Positions 54,133-62,116 of a DNA stretch of 64,000 nt are shown piece by piece; position 1 is the first letter of the stretch, and each line of letters opens with the position of its first letter. The stretch covers positions 62,001 to 126,000 of the forward strand of contig JAJZRJ010000001.1 of assembly GCA_021802775.1 (NCBI GenBank). The letters are read 5' to 3'. Made by a program: the position numbers and the translations under genes. The notes under the pieces were generated by a model. The model worked only from the letters and a program-made list of their open reading frames with translations. It did no database searches and was not told the DNA's origin. Origin of the DNA: Deltaproteobacteria bacterium (GTDB taxonomy: Bacteria; Desulfobacterota; Desulfobulbia; Desulfobulbales; Desulfurivibrionaceae).

Positions 54133-55572
54133 ATGCTTGATTTTCTGCGCAGGAAGGCCCAGTCGCCCTATATCCAGGCCACCATCGTCATCATCATCAT
54201 CGTCTTCGTCTTCTGGCTGCCCAAGATGGGGGGCAACGGCTCCCCCGATGTGGTGGCCACGGTGAACAACGACCAGATCGGCCTGCGCGAATACCAGCGA
54301 ACCTACGAACAGACCGTGGCCCAGTACCGCGACCAGCTCGGCGGCGCTATCCCGCCGGGGCTGCTGGAGTCGCTCGGCCTCAAACGCCAGGTGGTGCGGC
54401 AGCTCATCGAGGAGCGCCTGGTGCTGCAAGGCGCGGCCGCCAGCGGCATCCGCGCCGGCAAACCCGAGGTGCAGGCCGCCATCCAGCAGATGGAATCCTT
54501 CAAGGAAGAGGGCATCTTCAACCTGGACCGCTACAAAAAACTCCTCGCCTCCTCGCGCCTCAGCGCCAAGGACTTCGAAGGCGGCATCCGCACCGATCTG
54601 CTGAAGCGCAAAGTCATGGGCCACCTGGCCCAGTACGCCCACGTCTCGGAGGCCGAGGCACGGGATCGCTTCAGCCGGACCTACGATAAAGTTCGGGTCC
54701 GCTACGCGGTCTTCGAACCGGCGGACTTCACCAGGGCGGTGGCGGTCACCGACGAGGCCTTGCAGAAATACTACGATACCGCCAAAGAGCGGTACAAGAC
54801 CGAGCCCCAGGCCAAGGTGCGCTTTCTCTCCTTCCCGCGAACCGCTGGCGCCGAGGATGCGGCCTTCAAGGCAGCCAGCGAGGCGTATGAGGCGATCATC
54901 CTGGCCGGCAGCCTGGACAAGGGCGCCGCCGCCAAGCAGCTCACGCCGCAGCAGACCGACTTCTTCTCGCAGACCGCGCCGCCTCCGGCCCTGGCCGCCT
55001 ACCCGGAGGTAGTCAACACCGCCCTCACCCTGAAACAGGGGGAATTGAGTTCGCTGCTGGAAACCCGCGACAGCTATTGCATCCTCTTCGTGACCGAACG
55101 CCGGGAGCCGGCGATCCCGCCGCTGGCACAGGTACGCGACAAGGTAACCCGGGACTTCACCGCCGAGAAGGCGAAGGAGCTCGCGAAGCAGGCAGCGGAG
55201 GCAATGCTCGCCGCAGTCAAGGGGGGGAAAGATTTTAACGCCGAGGCCACGGCGGCCAGGAAGGCGGTACGGGAATCCGCTCCCTATTCGCGGGCTTCGG
55301 TGGAGGCAAGCGGTCTGCCGGCCGCAGTCGCCGGCGCCGGCCTCGACCTTTCCGAAAAATCCCCCCTCCCGAACACGGTGCAGGCCGACAATGGGCGCTA
55401 TTATCTGCTCCAGCTCGCGGAGCGCCGCCCGGCGGCCGAGGAACTCTTTGCCGAAAAGCGGCCGGAGCTGACCGCGATACTCCAGCAGGAAAAACGGCTG
55501 CTCCTGCTCAATGCCTGGGTGGAGCACCTGGAAAACCGCGCCAAGATCACCACCAACAGCCAGTATCTCTAA
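54133..55572 (+). CDS. PpiD/SurA-like membrane-anchored peptidyl-prolyl isomerase or chaperone
   Basis: 479 residues. It has a short cytoplasmic start ('MLDFLRRKAQS'), one membrane helix ('ATIVIIIIVFVFWLP') and a long periplasmic part. A SurA_N-like chaperone region (about 40-190) has 'VVATVNNDQIGLREYQRTYE' and 'RQLIEERLVLQGAA'. A PPIC/parvulin-like domain (about 235-360) is diverged; 'LKQGELSSLLETRDSYCILF' is its recognisable end. The SurA/PpiD layout suggests help in folding exported and outer-membrane proteins at the inner membrane. Whether isomerase activity remains is unclear. A structured inverted repeat follows the stop. Confidence 0.88.
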   Translation: MLDFLRRKAQSPYIQATIVIIIIVFVFWLPKMGGNGSPDVVATVNNDQIGLREYQRTYEQTVAQYRDQLGGAIPPGLLESLGLKRQVVRQLIEERLVLQGAAASGIRAGKPEVQAAIQQMESFKEEGIFNLDRYKKLLASSRLSAKDFEGGIRTDLLKRKVMGHLAQYAHVSEAEARDRFSRTYDKVRVRYAVFEPADFTRAVAVTDEALQKYYDTAKERYKTEPQAKVRFLSFPRTAGAEDAAFKAASEAYEAIILAGSLDKGAAAKQLTPQQTDFFSQTAPPPALAAYPEVVNTALTLKQGELSSLLETRDSYCILFVTERREPAIPPLAQVRDKVTRDFTAEKAKELAKQAAEAMLAAVKGGKDFNAEATAARKAVRESAPYSRASVEASGLPAAVAGAGLDLSEKSPLPNTVQADNGRYYLLQLAERRPAAEELFAEKRPELTAILQQEKRLLLLNAWVEHLENRAKITTNSQYL

Positions 55573-55578
55573 CAGGAA

Positions 55579-55712
55579 AAGGCCCCGCTCAAAAGGTTAT
55601 TTCGCGGGTTCGGATGCGGCGGGTTCAGGGATGAACAGCGAGCCGCATCCGCCTCGGAGGCGGACAGGATGTCCGCCGAGAATGAGCGAAATAGCCTTTT
55701 GAGCGGGGCCTT
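55579..55712. repeat. 134-bp inverted-repeat element with nested hairpins
   Basis: The outer arms of 27 bases (55579-55605 and 55686-55712) are inverted copies with one mismatch; the left arm begins AAGGCCCCGCTCAAAAGG. Nested inside are CGGATGCGGC/GCCGCATCCG (55611-55620 and 55642-55651), GTTCA/TGAAC (55623-55636) and GGCGGAC/GTCCGCC (55659-55665 and 55671-55677). The right arm overlaps the stop codon of the J-domain gene. It lies between convergent genes and has no T-run. It may be a small non-coding mobile element or a bidirectional transcript-end structure. Confidence 0.85.
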
Positions 55713-56028
55713 ACTTCCCGCCCTTGCCCCACAAGGGGTCCTGCCCGAAACGATCCATCCACCAATCCTCGCCATCAACCGGCTGATCGCTCTCCTCGCG
55801 GCGAAGCGGGATAGGGTACTGCTCGCAATGGCGCAGCAGCGTCTGATAGGCGGTGGTGAGCTCATGCATGGCAACCCGCTCGTTCTCGGTCGCAGGGTTC
55901 GCCGTATCCGGATGATGCTCCTTCGACAACCGGCGGTAGGCCTGTTTGACCTCCCTGACCGTTGCCCGTTCGCCCAGCCCCAGCAGCTCGCGGGCCGCGG
56001 CCAGCTGTTGCCATTTGTCCCGGCTCAT
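55711..56028 (-). CDS. Small J-domain protein
   Basis: 105 residues. The J domain occupies about 10-70: 'ARELLGLGERATVREVKQAY' with 'RRLSKEHHPDT' contains the HPD tripeptide (39-41) required to stimulate DnaK ATPase. The tail is short and acidic with Trp residues ('DGEDWWMDRFGQDPLWG') and could bind a client. It has no G/F or zinc region, so it is a type III J protein with a dedicated role. Its start overlaps the plsY stop (ATGA). Confidence 0.88.
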   Translation of the reverse strand: MSRDKWQQLAAARELLGLGERATVREVKQAYRRLSKEHHPDTANPATENERVAMHELTTAYQTLLRHCEQYPIPLRREESDQPVDGEDWWMDRFGQDPLWGKGGK

Positions 56029-56627
56029 GGCTGATCCTTTTTCCGCCAGCTCTTCTCTTCATGGCGCATAAGACGGCCGATATTGTCCCGATGCTTGAGC
56101 CAGATGAGCGCACCAAGCCCGACGGCCAGCAGAGCCGGGACCGGCGCCCGATACATGAGCCAGATCAGGCCGGGCAGGAAGAGGGCCGCGGTGAGCGACC
56201 CCAGCGACACATAGCCCCAGTTGTACACCGCCAGCACGAAAAGCGCGGCGGCAGTCAAGGCAGCGAGCGGGGTCAGGTAAAGGAAGATGCCCAGAGCGGT
56301 GGCCACGCCCTTGCCGCCCCGGAACCGGAGATAAATCGGGAAAAGGTGCCCCAGGAAGGCGACCGCGCCGCAGAGCGCCACCATCAGCTCACGCCGGCCC
56401 GGATCCTCCACCAGCCAGCCGGCCACCACCATGGGCAGCACTCCCTTGGCCACATCAGCCGCCAGCGTCAGCAATCCGAGCTTCTTGCCGAGCAGGCGGC
56501 CGACATTGGTGGCGCCGATATTACCGCTGCCGGCCGAGCGAACATCCACGCCGGCGAGTTTACCGATAACCAGCCCAAAAGGCACCGCACCCAGCAGATA
56601 GGCGCCAATAATCAAGAGCGATTCCAT
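56025..56627 (-). CDS. plsY: Acyl-phosphate glycerol-3-phosphate acyltransferase
   Basis: A 200-residue polytopic membrane enzyme. The three PlsY motifs are visible: 'RSAGSGNIGATNVGR', 'GHLFPIYLRFRGGKGVAT' and the late 'LKHRDNIGRLMRHEE'. It transfers acyl groups from acyl-phosphate to glycerol-3-phosphate, the first step of phospholipid synthesis. It overlaps the J-protein gene downstream by ATGA. The 246-base spacer upstream, toward hcp, carries the hcp regulatory site but no clear promoter for plsY. Confidence 0.96.
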   Translation of the reverse strand: MESLLIIGAYLLGAVPFGLVIGKLAGVDVRSAGSGNIGATNVGRLLGKKLGLLTLAADVAKGVLPMVVAGWLVEDPGRRELMVALCGAVAFLGHLFPIYLRFRGGKGVATALGIFLYLTPLAALTAAALFVLAVYNWGYVSLGSLTAALFLPGLIWLMYRAPVPALLAVGLGALIWLKHRDNIGRLMRHEEKSWRKKDQP

Positions 56628-56773
56628 AGTCCAGGTCCTTTTCGCGTTCAGTCAACGACTTCGGCTCGCTATCATAGCATTCGACTGTCCTGGCGTCCCG
56701 TTTTTTTCTTTCGCTGCTCCGGGACCCCTTCTTCCATAAAAAAACCAATCCGGACCGAAAAAATCCATTATGC

Positions 56774-56787
56774 TTGATATAAGTCAA
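56774..56787 (+). promoter_or_regulatory. HcpR/FNR-like operator of the hcp operon
   Basis: TTGATATAAGTCAA is a 5-4-5 palindrome of the FNR/HcpR type. A TATCGT -10 candidate lies at 56810-56815. With a start near 56822 the palindrome centre is at -41.5, the spacing of CRP/FNR-type activation. hcp is the known main target of HcpR in anaerobes. Confidence 0.65.
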
Positions 56788-56873
56788 AGCCGCTGTTGCC
56801 GCCTCCCGCTATCGTAAGGGCAACACAACAGGAACCCACGGTTCACTCATTCCAAGTACAAAGGAGGCTCACC

Positions 56874-58502
56874 ATGTTCTGTTACCAGTGTGAACAAACG
56901 GCAAAAGGTCAGGGTTGCACCATTCAGGGCGTCTGCGGCAAGAACCCCGAGGTGGCGGCCTTGCAGGACTTGCTCATCCACGCCCTGCAGGGGCTTTCCC
57001 TTTACGCCGTCGAGGGGCGCAAGATCGGGGTCATCGACCCGGAGGTCAACCTCTTTACCGCCGAAGGCACCTTCTCCACCCTCACCAACGTCGATTTCGA
57101 TCCGGCCCGCTTTGTCACGCTGATCAACCGGGCAGTGGAACTGCGGGAGAAGCTGAAGGCACAAGTCGCGGCCAAGGGCGGGAAGACCGCTTTTGCCGAG
57201 GCAGCCGCCACCTTCAAGCCCGCCGCCGCCATGGCCGAACTGGTCAAACAGGGCGAGGCGGTCAACCTCAAGGCCGACGCCGGCGAAAACGCCGACATCC
57301 AGTCGTTGAAGCACATCCTGCTCTTCGGCCTGAAGGGTGTCGCCGCCTACGCGGATCACGCCAAGATCCTCGGCCAGGAAGACGACAAGGTTTACGCCTT
57401 CCTCCATGAAGGATTGGCCAGCATCCTTCGCCAGGACCTGGGCCTGCAGGAGTGGGTCGGCCTGGTCCTGAAGTGCGGCGAGATCAACCTGCGCACCATG
57501 GAACTGCTCGATGCCGGCAACACCGGCACTTACGGCCATCCGGTACCCACCGCCGTACCGCTGGGCGCCAAGAAGGGCAAGGCCATCGTGGTCTCCGGCC
57601 ACGACCTCAAGGACATGGAACTGCTCTTGAAGCAGACCGCAGGCAAGGGGATCACCATCTACACCCACGGTGAGATGCTGCCGACCCACGGCTATCCGGA
57701 GCTGAAGAAATACCCGCACTTCTATGGCCACTACGGCACGGCCTGGCAGAATCAGCACAAGGAGTTCTCCCGGTTTCCGGGCGCCGTCCTGATGACCACC
57801 AACTGCATCCAGAAGCCGCAGGACGCCTATAAGGACAACATCTTCACCACCGGCCTGGTGGGCTGGCCGGGCGTGACCCACATCGCCGACAAGGATTTCA
57901 CCCCGGTGATCGACAAGGCCCTCGCCCTGCCGGGCTTTGATGCCGACACCGACCAGGGTTCGGTCATGGTCGGCTTTGCCCGCAACACCGTGATGGGCGT
58001 GGCCGGCACCGTGATCGAGGCGGTGAAGAACAAGGCGATCCGCCACTTCTTCCTGGTGGCCGGCTGCGACGGCGCCAAACCGGGCCGCAACTACTACACC
58101 GAGTTCGTCGAGAAGGTACCCCGGGACTGCGTGGTGCTGACCCTGGCCTGCGGCAAGTTCCGCTTCTTCGACAAGAACCTCGGCGATATCGGCGGCATCC
58201 CGCGCCTCCTGGACGTGGGCCAGTGCAACGACGCCTACTCGGCGATCCAGATCGCGGTGGCGCTCTCCAAGGCCTTCAACTGCGGGGTGAACGATCTGCC
58301 GCTCTCCCTGGTTCTCTCCTGGTACGAGCAAAAGGCAGTGGCAATCCTGCTCACCCTGCTTTACCTTGGTATCAAGGACATCCGTTTGGGACCGAGCCTG
58401 CCGGCCTTCATCACCCCCAATGTCCTCAATGTGCTGGTAGAGAACTTCAACATCAAGCCGATCACCACGCCGGATGAAGATCTGAAGGCGATCCTCGGCT
58501 AG
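56874..58502 (+). CDS. hcp: Hybrid-cluster protein (hydroxylamine reductase / NO-related reductase)
   Basis: 542 residues from the ATG at 56874, behind AAAGGAGG; the upstream open frame is untranslated leader. The N-terminal Cys motif 'MFCYQCEQTAKGQGCTIQGV' with 'CG' (Cys3, 6, 15 and 21) matches the class with the compact [4Fe-4S] spacing. Hybrid-cluster ligands are in 'GEINLRTMELLDAGNTGTYG', 'MTTNCIQKP', 'VAGCDGAKPGRNYYTEF' and 'LDVGQCNDAYSAIQIA'. It is a cytoplasmic NO or hydroxylamine reductase involved in nitrosative stress. It heads an operon with an HD protein and a ferredoxin-like protein. Confidence 0.97.
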   Translation: MFCYQCEQTAKGQGCTIQGVCGKNPEVAALQDLLIHALQGLSLYAVEGRKIGVIDPEVNLFTAEGTFSTLTNVDFDPARFVTLINRAVELREKLKAQVAAKGGKTAFAEAAATFKPAAAMAELVKQGEAVNLKADAGENADIQSLKHILLFGLKGVAAYADHAKILGQEDDKVYAFLHEGLASILRQDLGLQEWVGLVLKCGEINLRTMELLDAGNTGTYGHPVPTAVPLGAKKGKAIVVSGHDLKDMELLLKQTAGKGITIYTHGEMLPTHGYPELKKYPHFYGHYGTAWQNQHKEFSRFPGAVLMTTNCIQKPQDAYKDNIFTTGLVGWPGVTHIADKDFTPVIDKALALPGFDADTDQGSVMVGFARNTVMGVAGTVIEAVKNKAIRHFFLVAGCDGAKPGRNYYTEFVEKVPRDCVVLTLACGKFRFFDKNLGDIGGIPRLLDVGQCNDAYSAIQIAVALSKAFNCGVNDLPLSLVLSWYEQKAVAILLTLLYLGIKDIRLGPSLPAFITPNVLNVLVENFNIKPITTPDEDLKAILG

Positions 58503-58571
58503 GAAAACAACCCGGCAATCGGCGATCAGCCTCGGCTGCTCGCCGATTGCACAACAGGAACCAAGAACGCC

Positions 58572-59312
58572 ATGCAATGCCCCGGACAGGACAGCCGCTA
58601 CTGGGATTTTCACGCCATCTTCGAGGCGCAGTGCCCCAAGTGCGGCCACAGCGTCGAGTTCTTCAAGGATGACGCCAGCCGCAAATGCGGGAGCTGCGGC
58701 ACCCGGATGCTCAACCCGGCCAACGACTTCGGCTGCGCCGCTTATTGCCCCTATGCCGAGCAGTGCCTGGGCACCCTGCCGCCCGAACTGCTGGCCAAGA
58801 AGAAAGAATTGCTCAAAGACCGGGTGGCCATCGCGATGAAGCGCTACTTCGGCGAGGACTTCCGCCGCATCGGCCATGCCAGCCGCGTAGCCCGCTACGC
58901 CGAAGAGATCGGACGCGCCGAGGGGAGCAACCCGGCAATCACGCTCATCACCGCCTATCTCCACGACATCGGCATCAAGGAGGCGGAGCGCAAATTCAAC
59001 AGCTCGGCTGCCCGCTACCAGCATCAGGAAGGGCCACCGGTGGCGCGGCAGATCCTCACCGGTTTGGGGGCGGCCCCGGCCCTCATCGACGAGGTGTGCG
59101 ACATCATCGGCCACCACCACACCCCGCGGCCGGAGGAAACGCTCAATTTCAAGGTCCTTTACGACGCCGACCTCATCACCAACCTGGAGGAAGAACACCC
59201 GGACAAGGCGGCGCATCAGGAGCACTTCCAGAAGATCATCGCCAGGTCCTTTCTCACCAAGAGCGGCGCCGCCCTGGCCCAAAAGGTGCTGCTCTCCGGC
59301 TTTGACCGGTAA
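58572..59312 (+). CDS. Zinc-ribbon plus HD-domain protein in the hcp operon
   Basis: 246 residues. A zinc ribbon lies at about 20-45 ('CPKCGHSVEFFKDDASRKCG' with 'SCG'), followed by more Cys in 'FGCAAYCPYAEQCLG'. Then comes an HD domain with 'RIGHASRVARYAEEIGRAEG', 'TAYLHDIGIKEAERKF', 'IIGHHHTPR' and 'VLYDADLITNLEEE', a complete metal-binding set. It probably hydrolyses a nucleotide or similar phosphate ester; the substrate is unknown. It is 69 bases after hcp and 26 before the ferredoxin gene, so a link to nitrosative stress or metal status is inferred from context. Confidence 0.85.
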   Translation: MQCPGQDSRYWDFHAIFEAQCPKCGHSVEFFKDDASRKCGSCGTRMLNPANDFGCAAYCPYAEQCLGTLPPELLAKKKELLKDRVAIAMKRYFGEDFRRIGHASRVARYAEEIGRAEGSNPAITLITAYLHDIGIKEAERKFNSSAARYQHQEGPPVARQILTGLGAAPALIDEVCDIIGHHHTPRPEETLNFKVLYDADLITNLEEEHPDKAAHQEHFQKIIARSFLTKSGAALAQKVLLSGFDR

Positions 59313-59338
59313 CACGACTGCTCCAGGAGGAGTTTTTT

Positions 59339-60088
59339 ATGAAGGTTACTCGCAAGATCATTGAAATCGACGAGGCGCTCTGCAACGGCTGCGGCCAGTG
59401 CGTACCCGGCTGTGCCGAAGGCGCGCTCCGGATCGTTGACGGCAAGGCCAAGTTGCTGGCGGAGAAATATTGTGACGGCCTCGGCGCCTGCCTGGGCGGC
59501 TGCCCCACCGGGGCGCTGCGCATCGTCGAACGCGAGGCCGAGGACTTCGACGAGGAGGCGGTAGAGGAACTGCTGCACCAGAAAGAGGAAGAGCCCATGG
59601 CCTGCGGCTGCCCCTCCTCCCGGCTCCAGGTCTTCCAGCCGACGGCCACCCCTTGCCAGGCGGCGAATCAGCCCAAATCGCTCACCGGCCCTGGCGAGGT
59701 CACCTCGCGCCTGACCCACTGGCCGGTGCAGATCCGGCTGGTGCCGGCGACGGCTCCCTTCCTCAAAAATGCCGATCTGCTGGTGGCCGCCGACTGCACC
59801 CCGCTCGCCTACCCGCACTTCCACCGCGATCTCTTGGCCGGCAGGGTGGTGATGATGGGCTGCCCCAAGTTCGACGAGACCGGCGGCTACGTGCAAAAAA
59901 TTGCCGAGATCTTCGCCACCGCCCGGATCAAGAGCGTCACCGTGGCGATCATGGAGGTGCCCTGCTGCGCCAACATGCGGGCCATCATCCGCCGGGCCAT
60001 GGAGATGGCCGGCCGCGAGATTCCGGTAACCGAGATCGTCATCAGCGCCCGCGGCGAGATCATCCGTCAGGGCGCCATGGCCGCCTGA
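59339..60088 (+). CDS. Ferredoxin-domain protein, likely electron donor to Hcp
   Basis: 249 residues. The N-terminal dicluster ferredoxin has one full motif, 'CNGCGQCVPGCAEGA' (CX2CX2CX3C), and a second, 'CDGLGACLGGCPTGA', that lacks the second Cys and so may hold a [3Fe-4S] or altered cluster. A linker with 'MACGCPSS' leads to a C-terminal domain of about 140 residues with further Cys ('VAADCTPLAY', 'MMGCPKFDE', 'MEVPCCANM'). Proteins of this layout often accompany hcp in anaerobes and are presumed to reduce it. A terminator follows. Confidence 0.88.
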   Translation: MKVTRKIIEIDEALCNGCGQCVPGCAEGALRIVDGKAKLLAEKYCDGLGACLGGCPTGALRIVEREAEDFDEEAVEELLHQKEEEPMACGCPSSRLQVFQPTATPCQAANQPKSLTGPGEVTSRLTHWPVQIRLVPATAPFLKNADLLVAADCTPLAYPHFHRDLLAGRVVMMGCPKFDETGGYVQKIAEIFATARIKSVTVAIMEVPCCANMRAIIRRAMEMAGREIPVTEIVISARGEIIRQGAMAA

Positions 60089-60109
60089 TCCCTCCGCTCC
60101 TCCTTCTCC

Positions 60110-60163
60110 GCAAAGTGGGGCGCCGCCGCAACAACGGCCGTCCCACTTTGCCCTTTTGTTTTC
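60110..60163 (+). terminator. Terminator of the hcp operon
   Basis: GCAAAGTGGG (60110-60119) and CCCACTTTGC (60142-60151) form a 10-bp stem around a GC-rich inner part, followed by CCTTTTGTTTT. Confidence 0.8.
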
Positions 60164-60259
60164 CGGCAAAACGGGGTAAATAAATCGAAATCAAGCCCTC
60201 GTTGCAGTGCCACATGGTATCACCATCAGGAAAACAAACTCCTCCATAAGGAGCCGTGC

Positions 60260-60757
60260 ATGAATCAGAACACCCGCCGTCATTCCCTGCTCACCCTCTT
60301 CCTGCTGGCCTTGGTGTTGCTGGCAAACACCGCCCACGCCGCCACTCTCATGCCACGCTTTGTGCTGCCTTCGGCCACCGACGGCAAGGCCGTCGACAGC
60401 AACACCTTCAAGGGCAAGGTACTGCTGGTGAACTTCTGGGCCACCTGGTGCCCGCCCTGCCGCAAGGAGATCCCCTCGCTGGTCGCACTCCAGGGAAAAT
60501 ACGCCGCCAAGGGCTTTTCCGTCATCGGCATCTCCACCGACCAGGGCGGCTCCTCGCTGGTGGCCAAGTTCGCCCGGAAAATGAACGTTAATTATCCGGT
60601 GGTCATCTCCGACAACGAAACCCCGCGTAATTTCGGCAACATCCTCGGCATCCCCACCTCCTTCCTGGTGGACAGGGGCGGCAATGTCCGCAAGCGGTAC
60701 GATGGTTATGTGGACTCCGAAACCTTGGAGCGGGATCTGCTGCAAATCCTCAAATAA
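60260..60757 (+). CDS. TlpA/ResA-like periplasmic thioredoxin
   Basis: 165 residues. A signal peptide ('LLTLFLLALVLLANTAHA') is followed by a thioredoxin fold with active site 'WATWCPPC' (Cys64 and Cys67) and the cis-Pro in 'GIPTSFLVDRGG'. 'GISTDQGGSS' is typical of the TlpA/ResA group. Such proteins reduce specific periplasmic disulfides, often in cytochrome c maturation, which would suit an organism with many-heme cytochromes. No ccm gene is adjacent, so this is inference. AAGGAG precedes the ATG. Confidence 0.92.
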   Translation: MNQNTRRHSLLTLFLLALVLLANTAHAATLMPRFVLPSATDGKAVDSNTFKGKVLLVNFWATWCPPCRKEIPSLVALQGKYAAKGFSVIGISTDQGGSSLVAKFARKMNVNYPVVISDNETPRNFGNILGIPTSFLVDRGGNVRKRYDGYVDSETLERDLLQILK

Positions 60758-60796
60758 CACAGCGTGGTACCGAGCAATTACACGTCTTTTTTCATA

Positions 60797-60824
60797 TTGA
60801 CAAGTCAGGCGGATTGCGTAATAT
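60797..60824 (+). promoter_or_regulatory. Promoter of the small secreted protein gene
   Basis: TTGACA (60797-60802), a 16-base spacer and TAATAT (60819-60824) lie about 78 bases before the ATG at 60902. Confidence 0.6.
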
Positions 60825-60901
60825 CAACCGTAAGACTCCGTTGCGCTGCTGGTGAATGGTTCACCCGATAGCTTACAAACATTTGTTCAAGGAGAGATGG
60901 C

Positions 60902-61147
60902 ATGAGCAAGAAGATTGTATCGCTGGCCCTGGCTATGACTTTTGTCGCAACCACCGCGGTTGCTTCCTTTGCTAACGACTGCACCGGCACCGTAACCGCC
61001 GTTGCTGGTAATTCCGCCACTGTAAAATGCGATGACGGCAAGGAAGTAAAGGCCACCGGCGCAGCCAAGGTAGGCGACAAGGTTACCGTAAAGGGCGATA
61101 AGATCGAGGCCGCCAAGAAGGCCAAGAAGAAGATCGAAGGTTGCTAA
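60902..61147 (+). CDS. Small secreted protein with paired Cys
   Basis: 81 residues. A signal peptide ('IVSLALAMTFVATTAVASFA') precedes a mature part of about 55 residues, 'NDCTGTVTAVAGNSATVKCD', continuing 'GAAKVGDKVTVKGDKI' and a Lys-rich end '...AKKKIEGC'. There are three Cys in the mature part. The alternating V-x-V pattern suggests a small beta-barrel, OB- or SH3-like. It has its own promoter, an AGGAGAG ribosome site and a perfect terminator, so it is monocistronic and likely well expressed. I recognise similar periplasmic proteins in related anaerobes but know of no function. Confidence 0.8.
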   Translation: MSKKIVSLALAMTFVATTAVASFANDCTGTVTAVAGNSATVKCDDGKEVKATGAAKVGDKVTVKGDKIEAAKKAKKKIEGC

Positions 61148-61175
61148 TCCCCTTCAACCACGCTGTTGCTTGCAA

Positions 61176-61212
61176 GGAACCGCCCGGCAGCCGCCGGGCG
61201 GTTCCTTTTTTT
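61176..61212 (+). terminator. Strong intrinsic terminator
   Basis: GGAACCGCCCGGC (61176-61188) and GCCGGGCGGTTCC (61193-61205) form a perfect 13-bp stem with a 4-base loop, followed by seven T. Confidence 0.95.
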
Positions 61213-61278
61213 GTCTAGCCCCCTTGCGGACCGCACCGCTGCCCGGCGCCGCCCACCTCAAAGCGTATCGTGGATGCC

Positions 61279-62091
61279 ATGAACCTCCTCCAAGCCATCC
61301 TGCTGGGCCTGATCCAGGGCGCCACCGAGTTCCTGCCCATCTCCAGTTCCGGCCATCTCGCCCTGGCCCATTACTTCTTCGGGATCACCGAGGCAGGGCT
61401 CGCCTTTGACGTGGGCCTGCACCTCGGAACCCTGGTCGCCATCGTCATCTATTTCCGCGACGACCTGCTCACCATGGCCGCCGCCCTGCTCCAGCCCGGC
61501 CGTCAAGACGGCGAACGCCGGCAACGCCGCCAGCTCTTCTGGTTCCTGGTCGCGGCGACCATTCCCGGCGTGATTGCCGGACTGCTGCTGGAGAAGGCCG
61601 CCGAAACCAGCCTGCGCCACCCGGCCATGGTGGCTATCACCCTTTCGGTGGCCGGCCTGTTGCTGCTCATCGCCGACCGCAACGGCGTCCGGAGCCGGCC
61701 GTTCGATACCATCACCCTGAAGGACGCGCTCATCATCGGCTGCGCCCAGGCCATGGCTATCATCCCGGGCGTCTCCCGAAGCGGGGCCACCATCACCGCC
61801 GCACTTTTCCGCCATCTGGATCGCCAGGCCGCGGTGCGTTTCTCCTTCCTGCTCTCCGCCCCGATCATCTTCGGCGCCGGGGTGTACAAGATCCCGGAAA
61901 TCGTCGCGAACGGCCTGCTCACCGACCATTTTTCCGCCTATGTGGCCGGTTTTATCGCCGCCGCCCTTTCCGGTTATCTCTTCATCGCCTTCCTCGTGCG
62001 CTTCATCAAGACGCGCTCCTTTGCCATCTTTGCTTACTACCGTTTCGCCTTAAGCGCCGTGGTACTGCTGGCGCTGCTGCTGAACGCCTAG
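61279..62091 (+). CDS. uppP: Undecaprenyl-diphosphatase
   Basis: 271 residues from the ATG at 61279 (a GTG three codons earlier is possible). The two BacA/UppP signatures are present: 'GLIQGATEFLPISSSGHLAL' near the N-terminus and 'IIPGVSRSGATITAALF' in the second half. It is a polytopic inner-membrane enzyme that recycles undecaprenyl diphosphate to the monophosphate carrier for peptidoglycan and O-antigen synthesis. No clear ribosome site or promoter was seen in the 66 bases after the upstream terminator. Confidence 0.96.
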   Translation: MNLLQAILLGLIQGATEFLPISSSGHLALAHYFFGITEAGLAFDVGLHLGTLVAIVIYFRDDLLTMAAALLQPGRQDGERRQRRQLFWFLVAATIPGVIAGLLLEKAAETSLRHPAMVAITLSVAGLLLLIADRNGVRSRPFDTITLKDALIIGCAQAMAIIPGVSRSGATITAALFRHLDRQAAVRFSFLLSAPIIFGAGVYKIPEIVANGLLTDHFSAYVAGFIAAALSGYLFIAFLVRFIKTRSFAIFAYYRFALSAVVLLALLLNA

Positions 62092-62116
62092 CGCCCTTTC
62101 CAGGAAGAGGTTGGTC

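Noticed and set aside
56847-59315. Minus-strand open frame of 822 codons opposite hcp and the HD gene
   Set aside because: It spans two well-supported plus-strand genes and the gap between them. It has no ribosome site or recognisable domain.
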